Part shown: one piece after another, positions 25,715 to 33,787 of the stretch
Layout of the letters: the number at the start of each line of letters is the position of its first letter
How positions within the stretch are numbered: the stretch's first letter is position 1
Assembly: GCA_963829725.1 (NCBI GenBank)
Contig: CAWHJW010000009.1
Coordinates: forward strand, 1 to 64,000
DNA length: 64,000 bases
DNA from: RYN-230 sp963829725
GTDB lineage: Bacteria; Actinomycetota; Actinomycetes; Streptosporangiales; Streptosporangiaceae
Reading direction: 5' to 3'
The notes under the pieces: model-generated
Database searches by the model: none
Told to the model about the DNA's origin: nothing
What the model saw: the letters and a program-made list of their open reading frames with translations, nothing else
Program-made: the position numbers and the translations under genes

Positions 25715-26218
25715 TCAGCTGGCGGGCTCGGGGCGGCCGGGCTGCTCCCCGCCGCGCTCTTTGATATAGCTCTCGGTCGGCACCATCACCTTGCGGCGGA
25801 ACACGCACACCAGGGTCCCGTCCTGCTTGTAGCCGCGGGTCTCGACCTGGACGATGCCCCGGTCGCTCTTCGACTTCGATGGCCATTTGCCGAGCACGGT
25901 GGTCTCGCCGTAGATGGTGTCGCCGTGGAAGGTCGGCGCCACGTGCTTGAGCGACTCGACCTCCAGGTTGGCGATGGCCTTGCCGGAGACGTCCGGCACC
26001 GACATGCCGAGCAGCAGGGAGTAGATGTAATTACCCACCACCACGTTCTTGCCGAAGTCGGTGGCCTGCTCCGCGTAGTTCGCGTCCAGGTGCAGCGGGT
26101 GGTGGTTCATGGTGAGCAGGCAGAAGAGATGGTCGTCGTACTCGGTGACCGTCTTCCCGGGCCAGTGCTGGTAGACCGCCCCGACTTCGAACTCCTCGTA
26201 GGTCCGTCCGAACTGCAT
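25715..26218 (-). CDS. MaoC-family hydratase, probable mesaconyl-CoA hydratase
   Basis: A 167-residue hotdog hydratase. Hydratase motif features are T-M-N-H-H-P-L-H-L-D and G-N-Y-I-Y-S-L-L-L-G, followed by S-L-K-H-V-A-P-T-F-H-G-D-T-I-Y. GAGGAGG precedes the ATG at 26218. It lies between the malyl-CoA-type lyase and msd with gaps of 13 and 8 bp, so hydration of mesaconyl-CoA to beta-methylmalyl-CoA is the likely reaction. It is shorter than the double-hotdog mesaconyl-CoA hydratases of alphaproteobacteria (about 340 residues), so the assignment rests on context. Confidence 0.78.
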   Translation of the reverse strand: MQFGRTYEEFEVGAVYQHWPGKTVTEYDDHLFCLLTMNHHPLHLDANYAEQATDFGKNVVVGNYIYSLLLGMSVPDVSGKAIANLEVESLKHVAPTFHGDTIYGETTVLGKWPSKSKSDRGIVQVETRGYKQDGTLVCVFRRKVMVPTESYIKERGGEQPGRPEPAS

Positions 26219-26231
26219 CTGCGTGTCCTCC

Positions 26232-27209
26232 TCAGGCCTGCGGGGGCTCGAACTTCGAGGTGCGCTGCATGCCCGCCGCACGGCCCTTGCCCGCGATGAC
26301 CAGGGCCATCTTGCGGGAGGCTTCATCGATCATCTCGTCACCGAGCATCGCCGACCCCTTTGCCCCGCCGGCCTCCGAAGTGCACCAGTCGTAGGCGTCC
26401 AGGATCAGCTCCGCGTGGTCGTAGTCCTCTTGCGAGGGGGAGAAGATCTCGTTGGCGGCGGCGATCTGGTCCGGGTGCAGCACCCACTTGCCATCGAAGC
26501 CCAGGGCGGCGGCCCGCCAGGCGACCTCGCGATAGCCCTCGTGGTTGCGGATCTGCAGGTAGGGGCCATCGATAGCCTGCAGGTCGTGGCTGCGGGCCGC
26601 CATCAGGATGCGCATCAGGATGTAGTGGTAGGCGTCCGCCGGGTAGCCGGGCGGCTGCTCGCCGACCACCAGCGACTTCATGTTGATCGAAGCCATGAAG
26701 TCAGCCGGCCCGAAGATGATGGTCTCGATACGCGGCGAGGAGGCGGCGATCGCGTTGACGTTCACCAGGCCGAGGGCGTTCTCGATCTGGGCTTCGATGC
26801 CGATCCGGCCGACCTCGAAGCCCATCGTCTTCTCGATCTGGGTCAGCAGCAGGTCCAGCGCCTTGACCTGCTGGTCGTCCTGCACCTTCGGCAGCATGAT
26901 GCAGTCCAGGTTAGGGCCAGCCCCCTCGACCACCGTGATCACATCCCGGTAGGTCCACTGCGTGGTCCAGTCGTTCACCCGGACGACGCGGGTCTTGCCG
27001 CTCCAGTCGCCGTTGTTCAGCGCGTCAACGATGGTGTGCCGGGCGCTCTCCTTGACCAGCGGCGCGCAGGCGTCCTCGAGGTCCAGGAACACCTGGTCCG
27101 CGGGCAGGCTCTGAGCCTTCTCCAGGAAACGCGGGCTGCTGCCGGGGACAGCCAGGCAGGACCGGCGGGGGCGTAGGCGTTTCGCCGGGAGAGCTGAGGC
27201 GGTGGTCAT
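26232..27209 (-). CDS. mcl1: HpcH/HpaI-type CoA ester lyase, probable beta-methylmalyl-CoA/malyl-CoA lyase
   Basis: A 325-residue TIM-barrel CoA lyase of the CitE/Mcl family: R-S-C-L-A-V-P-G-S, F-L-D-L-E-D-A-C-A-P, R-V-N-D-W, I-M-L-P-K-V, I-E-A-Q-I-E-N-A (metal-binding Glu), F-G-P-A-D-F and W-V-L-H-P-D-Q-I. It would cleave beta-methylmalyl-CoA to glyoxylate and propionyl-CoA. The start is not settled: ATG 27209 is chosen, but ATG 27224 (five residues longer) has GAAGG immediately before it. Confidence 0.83.
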   Translation of the reverse strand: MTTASALPAKRLRPRRSCLAVPGSSPRFLEKAQSLPADQVFLDLEDACAPLVKESARHTIVDALNNGDWSGKTRVVRVNDWTTQWTYRDVITVVEGAGPNLDCIMLPKVQDDQQVKALDLLLTQIEKTMGFEVGRIGIEAQIENALGLVNVNAIAASSPRIETIIFGPADFMASINMKSLVVGEQPPGYPADAYHYILMRILMAARSHDLQAIDGPYLQIRNHEGYREVAWRAAALGFDGKWVLHPDQIAAANEIFSPSQEDYDHAELILDAYDWCTSEAGGAKGSAMLGDEMIDEASRKMALVIAGKGRAAGMQRTSKFEPPQA

Positions 27210-27348
27210 GTCGGGTCGCGCCATCCTTCGCAGGTTGCGGTGCTTGTCGGCGGGGTCGGTGCGGACCGGCCGGTAAGGCTCAGGATGCGCCAGCGGCCGG
27301 AACTCTGCCAAGCGTGTCCCATGCCGTGCCGCGTCCATCCCGGCACTG

Positions 27349-29406
27349 TCATGCCGTCCCGACCAGGCTGTCAGGCCTGCTCTGCCACGACTGGAGCTTG
27401 TTGGCGAGCCGGATCTCGTCCACGACGCGGCCGATGATGGCAGTGATGCCGAAATCCCTGGGAGTGAAGACCGCGGCCACACCCTGGGCACGCAGCGACT
27501 CGGCGTCGGCCGGTGGGATGATCCCGCCGACCACCACCGGGAGGTCCGCCATCCCGGCCTGGCGAAGCCGGCGCAGCACGTCGGGAACTAGCTCGCCGTG
27601 CGAACCGGAGAGGATCGACAGTCCCACGCAGTGCACGTCCTCGGCGGCCGCGGTGGCCACGATCTGCTCCGGGGTGAGCCGGATGCCCTGGTAGATCACC
27701 TCGAACCCGGCGTCGCGGGCCCGCAGTGCGATCTGCTCGGCGCCGTTGGAGTGCCCGTCCATGCCAGGCTTGCCTATCAGCAGCCGCAGCCTGCCCGCTC
27801 CGAGCTCCCTGGCGGTGGCGGCCACGGCCGCGCGGACGGCGATCATCTCCCCGCCCAGCTCGGCGGCGGCCGCCGCCGAGCCGCTGAGACCGGTGGGTGC
27901 CCGGTACTCGCCGAAAACATCCCGCAGCGCGAAGGACCATTCGCCGGTGGTCACCCCCGCCCGGGCGCAGGCCAGGCTGGCCGCCATCAGGTTGACCCCG
28001 TCCTGCGCGGCGTCAGCCCTGAGCCGGTCCAGTGCGGCGAGCACCGCGGTGTCGTCACGCTGCTCGCGCCACTGCGCCAGGCTGGCCCGTATCTCCCGCT
28101 CGGCGGCCGGGTTGACCTGCTGGACCGCCGCGTCCAGGTCGGCGGTGAGCGGACTCGGCTCGGTGGTCTCGAAGCAGTTGACGCCCACGACCTTGTCCTC
28201 GCCGGACTCGATCCTGGCGTGCCTGGCCGCGTGCGAGGCGACGAGCTGGGCCTTGAGGTACCCGGACTCCACTGCCGGTATCACCCCGCCCATGCCCAGC
28301 ACCTTGGCGATCTCCGCCTCGGCGCCCGTCACCAGCTCGGCGGTCTTCGCCTCCACTACGCCGGAGCCGTCGAACAGGTCACCGTACTCCAGCAGGTCTG
28401 ACTCGAAGGCGAGCACCTGCTGCATGCGCAGGCTCCACTGCTGGTCCCAGGGCCGGGGCAGGCCCAGCGCCTCGTTCCACGCCGGAAGCTGCACAGCGCG
28501 AGCCCTGGCGTCCCTGGACAGCGTGACGGCCAGCATCTCCAGGACAATACGCTGGACGTTGTTCTCCGGCTGCGCCTCGGTCAGGCCCAGTGAGTTCACT
28601 TGCACGCCGTAGCGGAAGCGGCGGCTCTTCGGATCGGCGATGCCATACCGCTCGCGGGTGACCTGCTCCCAGAGCCTGGCGAAGGCCCGCATCTTGCACA
28701 TCTCCTCGACGAACCGGACACCCGCGTTGACGAAGAAGGAGATCCGCCCGACGACGTCGCCCATCTGCTCCCGAGGGACCTGCCCGGAGTCGCGGACGGC
28801 GTCCAAGACGGAGATCGCGGTGCACATCGCGAACGCGATTTCCTGCACGGGTGTGGCTCCGGCCTCCTGGAGGTGATAGCTGCAGACATTGATCGGGTTC
28901 CACCTGGGCAGGTGGGTGACCGTATGGGCGATCACGTCGGTGGTGAGGCGCATCGACGGACCGGGCGGGAAGACGTACGTCCCCCTGGCGAGGTACTCCT
29001 TGACGATGTCGTTCTGGGTGGTGCCGGTGAGCTTGGTGATGTCGGCGCCCTGGTCCTCAGCGGTGACCTGATAGAGCGCCATCAGCCACATCGCGGTGGC
29101 GTTGATCGTCATCGAGGTGTTGGTCTGCTCCAGCGGGATCCCGTCGAAGAGGATGCGCATGTCGCCCAGGTGCCCGACCGGGACGCCGACCCGGCCGACC
29201 TCGCCGCGGGCGAGGACATGGTCGGCGTCGTACCCGGTCTGGGTGGGCAGGTCGAACGCGACCGACAGCCCGGTCTGGCCCTTGGCGAGGTTGCGGCGGT
29301 AGAGCGCGTTGGACTCCGTCGCAGATGAATGCCCTGCATATGTCCGCATCAGCCATGGACGATCCCTGGCGGGCCGCTGCGGCTGCTGCTCATTCGACTC
29401 GGTCAT
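27349..29406 (-). CDS. ecm: Ethylmalonyl-CoA mutase (coenzyme B12-dependent)
   Basis: A 685-residue single-chain mutase of the methylmalonyl-CoA mutase superfamily. The catalytic barrel occupies about 1-530 (R-P-W-L-M-R-T-Y-A-G, G-L-S-V-A-F-D-L-P-T-Q-T-G-Y-D, E-Q-T-N-T-S-M-T-I-N). The B12 domain has G-K-P-G-M-D-G-H-S-N-G with His552 as the lower cobalt ligand, L-S-I-L-S-G-S-H and V-V-V-G-G-I-I-P. Position 12 bp after the crotonyl-CoA carboxylase/reductase gene supports ethylmalonyl-CoA to methylsuccinyl-CoA rather than methylmalonyl-CoA isomerisation. No meaB chaperone or epimerase gene is in the window. Confidence 0.88.
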   Translation of the reverse strand: MTESNEQQPQRPARDRPWLMRTYAGHSSATESNALYRRNLAKGQTGLSVAFDLPTQTGYDADHVLARGEVGRVGVPVGHLGDMRILFDGIPLEQTNTSMTINATAMWLMALYQVTAEDQGADITKLTGTTQNDIVKEYLARGTYVFPPGPSMRLTTDVIAHTVTHLPRWNPINVCSYHLQEAGATPVQEIAFAMCTAISVLDAVRDSGQVPREQMGDVVGRISFFVNAGVRFVEEMCKMRAFARLWEQVTRERYGIADPKSRRFRYGVQVNSLGLTEAQPENNVQRIVLEMLAVTLSRDARARAVQLPAWNEALGLPRPWDQQWSLRMQQVLAFESDLLEYGDLFDGSGVVEAKTAELVTGAEAEIAKVLGMGGVIPAVESGYLKAQLVASHAARHARIESGEDKVVGVNCFETTEPSPLTADLDAAVQQVNPAAEREIRASLAQWREQRDDTAVLAALDRLRADAAQDGVNLMAASLACARAGVTTGEWSFALRDVFGEYRAPTGLSGSAAAAAELGGEMIAVRAAVAATARELGAGRLRLLIGKPGMDGHSNGAEQIALRARDAGFEVIYQGIRLTPEQIVATAAAEDVHCVGLSILSGSHGELVPDVLRRLRQAGMADLPVVVGGIIPPADAESLRAQGVAAVFTPRDFGITAIIGRVVDEIRLANKLQSWQSRPDSLVGTA

Positions 29407-29418
29407 GCCCGCCCGTTC

Positions 29419-30756
29419 TCACACGTTCCGGAACCGGTTGATCTCCGTCAGGTGCTTGGCGCGCAGCTCATGATCGCGCACGCCGAGGCCCTCCTCGGGC
29501 GACAGGCAGAGCACGCCGACCTTGCCATGGTGCAGGTTCCGGTGCACGTCCAGTGCGGCCTGGCCGGTCTGTTCGAGCTGGTAGACCGTGGACATGGTCG
29601 GGTGGATCATGCCCTTGGAGATCAGGCGGTTGGCCTGCCACGCCTCGCGGTAGTTGGCGAAGTGCGAGCCGATGATGCGCTTGAGGCTCATCCACAGGTA
29701 GCGGTTGTCGTACTCATGCATGTACCCCGAGGTGGAGGCACATGTCACGATGGTGCCACCTTTCCGTGTCACGAACACCGAGGCGCCGAAGGTCTCCCGG
29801 CCTGGGTGCTCGAAGACGATGTCCACGTCCTCACCGCCGGTCAGCTCGCGGATCCTGGCACCCAGGCGCTTCCATTCCTTCGGATCCTGGGTGTGCTCGT
29901 CCTTCCAGAACTTGTAGCCCTCGGCCTTACGGTCGATGATCAGCTCCGCGCCCATCGACCGGCACAGCTCAGCCTTCGCCTCGCTGGACACGACGCAGAT
30001 CGGGATGGCACCGCCGGCCTCCGCGTACTGGGTGGCGTAGGCGCCGAGACCACCACTGGCACCCCAGATGAGCACGTTGTCGCCCTGCTTGAGGCCAGCC
30101 CCATTGCGCGAGACCAGCTGGCGGAAGGCGGTGGAGTTCACCAGGCCCGGCGTCGCGGCCTCTTCCCAGGTAAGGTGCCTGGGCTTGGGCATCAGCTGGT
30201 TGGTCTTGACGATGGCCAGCTCGGCCAGGCCGCCGAAGTTCGTCTCGAAACCCCAGATGCGCTGCTCCGGGTCCATCATCGTGTCGTTGTGGCCGTCGGA
30301 ACTCTCCAGCTCGACGGACAGGCAGTGCGCGACGACCTCCTCGCCGGGCTTCCAGATGGTCACGCCGGGGCCGGTGCGCAGCACCACACCCGCGAGGTCT
30401 GAGCCGACCACCTGGTACGGCAGGTCGTGCCGTGCGGTGAGCTCGGAGAGCTTGCCGTAGCGGCGCAGGAAGGCGAAGGTGGAGATCGGCGAGAAGATGG
30501 AACTCCACACGGTGTTGTAGTTGACCGCGCTGGCCATGACGGCGATCAGGGCTTCACCCAAGCCGAGTTCGGGGACTGGCACCTCTTCCACGTGCAGGGA
30601 CTTGCGGGGATCCCGGTCGCGGGTGGCGACGCCGTCGAACATGTGCTCCTCGTCCCGGTGCAGGGTGACTGCCCGGTAGGCACTCGGCAGCGGAAGCGCG
30701 GTGAAGTCCGCGGCCTGGCTGTCGGAACTGAGGATCGCGTCGAGGATTTCCTTCAA
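29419..30756 (-). CDS. ccr: Crotonyl-CoA carboxylase/reductase
   Basis: A 445-residue MDR-superfamily enzyme. It carries N-Y-N-T-V-W, Y-Q-V-V-G-S-D-L-A-G-V-V, I-W-G-F-E-T-N-F-G-G, the NADPH fold W-G-A-S-G-G-L-G-A and I-I-G-S-H-F-A-N-Y. The Asn, Phe-Glu and His that hold CO2 in characterised Ccr are therefore present. It reductively carboxylates crotonyl-CoA to ethylmalonyl-CoA, the signature step of the EMC pathway. The start is TTG at 30756, supported by TTAGGAG seven bases upstream. It is the first gene of the EMC operon, which continues with ecm, mcl, mch and msd. Confidence 0.93.
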   Translation of the reverse strand: MKEILDAILSSDSQAADFTALPLPSAYRAVTLHRDEEHMFDGVATRDRDPRKSLHVEEVPVPELGLGEALIAVMASAVNYNTVWSSIFSPISTFAFLRRYGKLSELTARHDLPYQVVGSDLAGVVLRTGPGVTIWKPGEEVVAHCLSVELESSDGHNDTMMDPEQRIWGFETNFGGLAELAIVKTNQLMPKPRHLTWEEAATPGLVNSTAFRQLVSRNGAGLKQGDNVLIWGASGGLGAYATQYAEAGGAIPICVVSSEAKAELCRSMGAELIIDRKAEGYKFWKDEHTQDPKEWKRLGARIRELTGGEDVDIVFEHPGRETFGASVFVTRKGGTIVTCASTSGYMHEYDNRYLWMSLKRIIGSHFANYREAWQANRLISKGMIHPTMSTVYQLEQTGQAALDVHRNLHHGKVGVLCLSPEEGLGVRDHELRAKHLTEINRFRNV

Positions 30757-31223
30757 GGCTCACTCCTAAGGCGTACTACCTGCATGAGGAGCGCAGGGCC
30801 TCGTGGAGCCGTGCAGCGACTGGTGGGGCACATAGTTTCCGTTCATCTGGCCCGGCGTTGCGAGCCGCTGTCTCAGCCGCTTCCCCGCACCTCCTGCCCA
30901 CATACGACGATGCCAGGCCGCCTCCTTTATGTCTATTGAGGGTTTCGCGCAGACAGTTAAACAAAAAGTTTAGATTAGGCGAGCTTCCGATTCGGGGCTC
31001 ATCCCCCGTGGCGGCTGGGGGACGGCTGGGCGGTTGACCGGGATGGGCCGTATCGCTCAGCGCTTGGCCGCCGTTGTTCGTGTCAACGCGAGTGGTGTGA
31101 GAGGTGCCTGCTCAGTTCTGATCGTTTCGTCCTGAGCGGCGTATCGCTGTGATGCGAGGCGGCCACGCCGCCATCCTCCGGTCATTCCTTTGATCCGGAC
31201 GCGGGTGATCGGCAGCCTTAACG
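30757..31223. promoter_or_regulatory. Control region upstream of ccr
   Basis: 467 bp without a gene, between the divergent ccr operon and the DHOD-like remnant. The AT-rich part at about 30925-30985 is the likely ccr promoter and contains a perfect palindrome. Confidence 0.5.
30958..30972. promoter_or_regulatory. Perfect inverted repeat TAAAC-N5-GTTTA, candidate operator
   Basis: A 15-bp perfect palindrome with an A5/T5 spacer in the only AT-rich stretch upstream of the EMC operon, about 200 bp from the ccr start. Chance occurrence in a region this GC-rich is low. The regulator is unknown. Confidence 0.55.
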
Positions 31224-31508
31224 GTGTCACAACGGGGGGCTGGAGCAGTCAAGCACCTCAGCTCGACCGGTGAGATGGTGATGCGGCTGGATCAGGCGCG
31301 CCCGGGGATCCGTGCCTCCCTCGCGGCGACCACCGGCGTCGATTACGCTTCCGATGTGGTCAAGTACCTCCTGGTCGGCGCCGATGTCGTGATGACCGAA
31401 CTGCGCGGGAAACTCGCCCTGCCCCCGGACGCCGCCCAGGCGGCTTACCGGCGCGCAGGCTATGTCCGGGCCCGGCAAGCAGCCAACCGCGCCCGGAGTC
31501 CGCGGTGA
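31224..31508 (+). pseudogene. Dihydroorotate-dehydrogenase-like protein, two internal deletions
   Basis: The frame joins three separate segments of the actinobacterial DHOD-like FMN protein: A-V-K then L-S-S-T-G-E-M-V-M-R-L-D-Q-A; R-A-S-L-A-A-T-T-G-V then Y-A-S-D-V-V-K-Y-L-L-V-G-A-D-V-V-M-T; and L-R-G-K-L-A-L-P-P-D then R-A-G-Y-V-R-A-R-Q-A-A-N. In intact relatives about 50 and about 35 residues separate these blocks, and about 100 more precede the first. The barrel cannot form. The stop overlaps the next start as GTGA, so the original operon spacing survives. Confidence 0.75.
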
Positions 31509-31814
31509 CCGGTGAGCCAATGCCTGTCGTGGAGATGGCAGCCTTCCTCGCCAGCGCTCAGGGCCGGGTAGTCGACGAAGCGGTTGCCTCGCTCGAGCGG
31601 CGCGATCAGGCGCATCGCCGGGCAGCCAGCGCGGCGGACCGTCGTCGTTACGTCCAGGATCTGTTCGGGTTGGTCGTTCAGTGCGTGCGTGAGGGCGGCA
31701 CCGAGCCGATCACTGCGTCGTCCCGCCAGGCCGCGGCGGACCGTTTCACGGCCGGTTTCGACCTTGCCGAGATCCAGGGAGAATTCAGCGTCCTGGAGGA
31801 GGTGCTCTGGCGCC
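31505..31814 (+). pseudogene. RsbRD_N-type sensor domain fragment, frameshifted
   Basis: The frame from GTG 31505 encodes a helical domain with A-S-L-E-R-R-D-Q-A-H-R-R, R-Q-A-A-A-D-R-F-T-A-G-F-D-L-A-E-I-Q-G-E-F-S-V-L-E-E-V-L-W-R-H-V, typical of the N-terminal RsbRD_N domain of stress or redox sensor kinases. The expected last helices (FDALAGDQRIEAQRLLSTIL, then GAGRDAVARTYVVLAGQ) continue in another frame from about 31815. They run straight into the downstream decarboxylase. So one indel breaks the domain and its kinase partner is missing. Confidence 0.65.
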
Positions 31815-32777
31815 ATGTCGTTCGACGCCCTCGCCGGCGACCAGCGGATCGAGGCGCAGCGGCTGTTGAGCACCATCCTCGGGGCGGGCAGGGACGCGGT
31901 GGCGCGAACTTACGTGGTCCTGGCCGGCCAGAGCGGCAGTCCGCTGGGCGAGCAGCCCGCGGCGGCCCAGGGGGGTGACGATGCGGCTAGCCTCGCGGGC
32001 GGTGCCGTCCGGACGGATATCCGTGGGCAAGTTGGCGTCATCTCCCTTGACAACGAGCGCACGCGCAACGCCCTCAGCGCCCAGACCTCCAACGGCATCA
32101 TCGCGGCGCTCCAGAGCCTGCGGGCCATGGGCGTGCGTGTCGTTGTGCTTCGCGCGGCGGCGGGACTGCGCGTCTGGTCCGCGGGCCATGACATTGACGA
32201 GCTTCCCCGTGGCGGGCGTGATCCGCTGGGCTACAACGACCCGCTCGAACAGCTGATCCGCGCCATCCGCACCTTCCCGGCTCCGGTCGTCGCCATGGTG
32301 CAGGGCTCAGTATGGGGCGGCGCATTCGACCTGGTGCTCAGCTGTGACCTGGTCGTCGCCGACGAGACGGCGACGTTCGCCATCACTCCCGCGAACCTGG
32401 GGCTGCCGTACAACACCGCCGGGCTGCTGCACTTCCTCGGGCGGCTGCCCATCAATCTCATCAAGGAGATGTTCTTCACCGCCGCGCCCCTCGACGCCCT
32501 GAGAGCGAGGCAATGGCTGGTGGTCAACCACCTGGTGGGGTCGGCCGACCTCGAGGAGTTCACCTTTGACTTGGCGGTCACGATGGCGTCGAAGTCGCCT
32601 TTGGCCATGGCGGTCATCAAGGAACAGCTCCGTGCCCTCACCGACTACCAGCCCATTGCGGCGCATGTGTATGAGCGCGTCCAGGGGCTGCGCCGGGAGG
32701 CTTACGACAGCCGCGACTATCTCGAGGGCCTCAAAGCCTTCGCCGAGAAACGCCCACCGTTCTTCCGGGGCACCTGA
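31815..32777 (+). CDS. scpB: Methylmalonyl-CoA decarboxylase-like enoyl-CoA hydratase-superfamily protein
   Basis: Residues about 60-320 follow E. coli ScpB/YgfG closely: V-Q-G-S-V-W-G-G-A-F-D-L-V-L-S-C-D-L, I-T-P-A-N-L-G-L-P-Y-N, S-P-L-A-M-A-V-I-K-E-Q-L-R and Y-D-S-R-D-Y-L-E-G-L-K-A-F-A-E-K-R. That enzyme decarboxylates methylmalonyl-CoA to propionyl-CoA, which fits propionyl-CoA release by the EMC pathway. The first 50 or so residues are the tail of the RsbRD_N domain. ATG 31815 has AGGAGG 13 bases upstream; a start nearer residue 60 is possible, but no good one is seen in frame. Confidence 0.8.
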   Translation: MSFDALAGDQRIEAQRLLSTILGAGRDAVARTYVVLAGQSGSPLGEQPAAAQGGDDAASLAGGAVRTDIRGQVGVISLDNERTRNALSAQTSNGIIAALQSLRAMGVRVVVLRAAAGLRVWSAGHDIDELPRGGRDPLGYNDPLEQLIRAIRTFPAPVVAMVQGSVWGGAFDLVLSCDLVVADETATFAITPANLGLPYNTAGLLHFLGRLPINLIKEMFFTAAPLDALRARQWLVVNHLVGSADLEEFTFDLAVTMASKSPLAMAVIKEQLRALTDYQPIAAHVYERVQGLRREAYDSRDYLEGLKAFAEKRPPFFRGT

Positions 32778-32990
32778 CGCCATCAAGCCCAGACCCTTCA
32801 GGACCGGTCCTGGGCGTGGTCCTGGGCGTGCGGTGTTCAGGATCGACATTCGGGTCCACCGGTCCTGATCGTGGCAGTCGGCATTGACCACGTGGAACAG
32901 CTTGAGGAGGTGGCGCGACCTGGGACCACCTGGGAGCTGAAATGGTCCCGCAGCTGCGACGCCCGATGGATGCGCTCAGCGTCCGGGTCA
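32778..32990. other. Gene-free interval before a zone of gene debris
   Basis: It holds short GGTCCTGGGCGTG repeats near 32806-32830 but no supported gene. Recognisable but broken genes follow to 33739. Confidence 0.4.
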
Positions 32991-33165
32991 CGGCGGCGGG
33001 AGCTTGATGGCGAGGGGGGTGCCGGGGCGGAGCAGGTGTGACTCGCCCCGGATGTGAACGGTCAGCGGATCGCCCTTTTCCACAAGGTAGCTCGCCTCCG
33101 GGGAGCTGGCGATGACCTGCCGGAGGAGGTCTGATCTGAGCCCACGCCCGAGCCGCCGACCGTGA
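32991..33165 (-). pseudogene. Glycosyltransferase fragment related to the fusion gene at 6150-8330
   Basis: About 70 bp (33097-33165) match the fusion gene at about 6565-6638 and encode V-T-V-G-G-S-G-V-G-S, then with a one-base shift L-L-R-Q-V-I-A-S-S-P-E-A. Beyond this the frame reads D-P-L-T-V-H-I-R-G-E and ends at a TGA near 32991; that last part I do not recognise. It is a remnant, not a gene. Confidence 0.6.
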
Positions 33166-33346
33166 CGAGCTCACCGCGCAGGAGGCGCAGATCGCCGGGC
33201 TCGCCCGCGACGGGCTGTCCAACCCGGAAATCAGCACCCAGCTCTCCATCAGCCCGCGGACGGTCGAGTGGCACCTGCGCAAGGTGTAGGTCAAGCTCGG
33301 CATCAGCTCCCGCAGGCAGCTCCCCGGGGCGCTGCCTGAGCCTGGG
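33164..33346 (+). pseudogene. LuxR-type helix-turn-helix fragment with in-frame stop
   Basis: The frame reads E-L-T-A-Q-E-A-Q-I-A-G-L-A-R-D-G-L-S-N-P-E-I, then I-S-P-R-T-V-E-W-H-L-R-K-V, a TAG at 33287-33289 and V-K-L-G-I-S-S-R-R-Q-L. This is the C-terminal HTH of a LAL/LuxR regulator with an aromatic codon turned into a stop and no upstream domain. Confidence 0.75.
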
Positions 33347-33391
33347 CGGCGGGGGAGCATACCCGCACGTCCTCGACCGCCAGTCACCCGG

Positions 33392-33739
33392 GTGGCCAGC
33401 CAGGTCCGCGAGCTCACCGGAGGGCCCGGAGCCGATCTCGCCGTGAACGCCGTCCCCGGCGGCGCGGCCCGGGCGCTCGGGGCAGTCAAGTACGGCGGCC
33501 GGCTCGCCACGATTACCTCCGATCCGCCTGAGGCCGAGCGGGGCACCGAGATCAGGCAGGTGTACGTGCAGCCCGACGGGCCGCGGCTGGCACGGCTCGG
33601 CCGGCTGCTCGCCGCCGGGGCCATCGGGATTACCGTGAGGCCCCATTCCCGCTGGAGGACGCGGCACGCGCGCTCGCCCACCTCCGGCAGGGCGCACCTG
33701 GCCAGGCCGTGGTGCTGCGGCCCGGTCCGGCCCGCTGAT
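33392..33739 (+). pseudogene. C-terminal fragment of a zinc-type alcohol dehydrogenase/quinone oxidoreductase
   Basis: The first frame reads V-R-E-L-T-G-G-P-G-A-D-L-A-V-N-A-V-P-G-G-A, Y-G-G-R-L-A-T-I-T-S-D, L-G-R-L-L-A-A-G-A-I-G-I-T-V. After a one-base shift near 33633-33640 (poly-C) it continues A-P-F-P-L-E-D-A-A-R-A-L-A-H-L-R-Q-G to the stop at 33739. Both pieces belong to the NAD(P)-binding half of MDR enzymes. The catalytic N-terminal half is missing. Confidence 0.7.
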
Positions 33740-33787
33740 GAGCCCGGGGCTGGGCGACGCCTCCGGCTTCCAGGTTGTCACCGGCGG

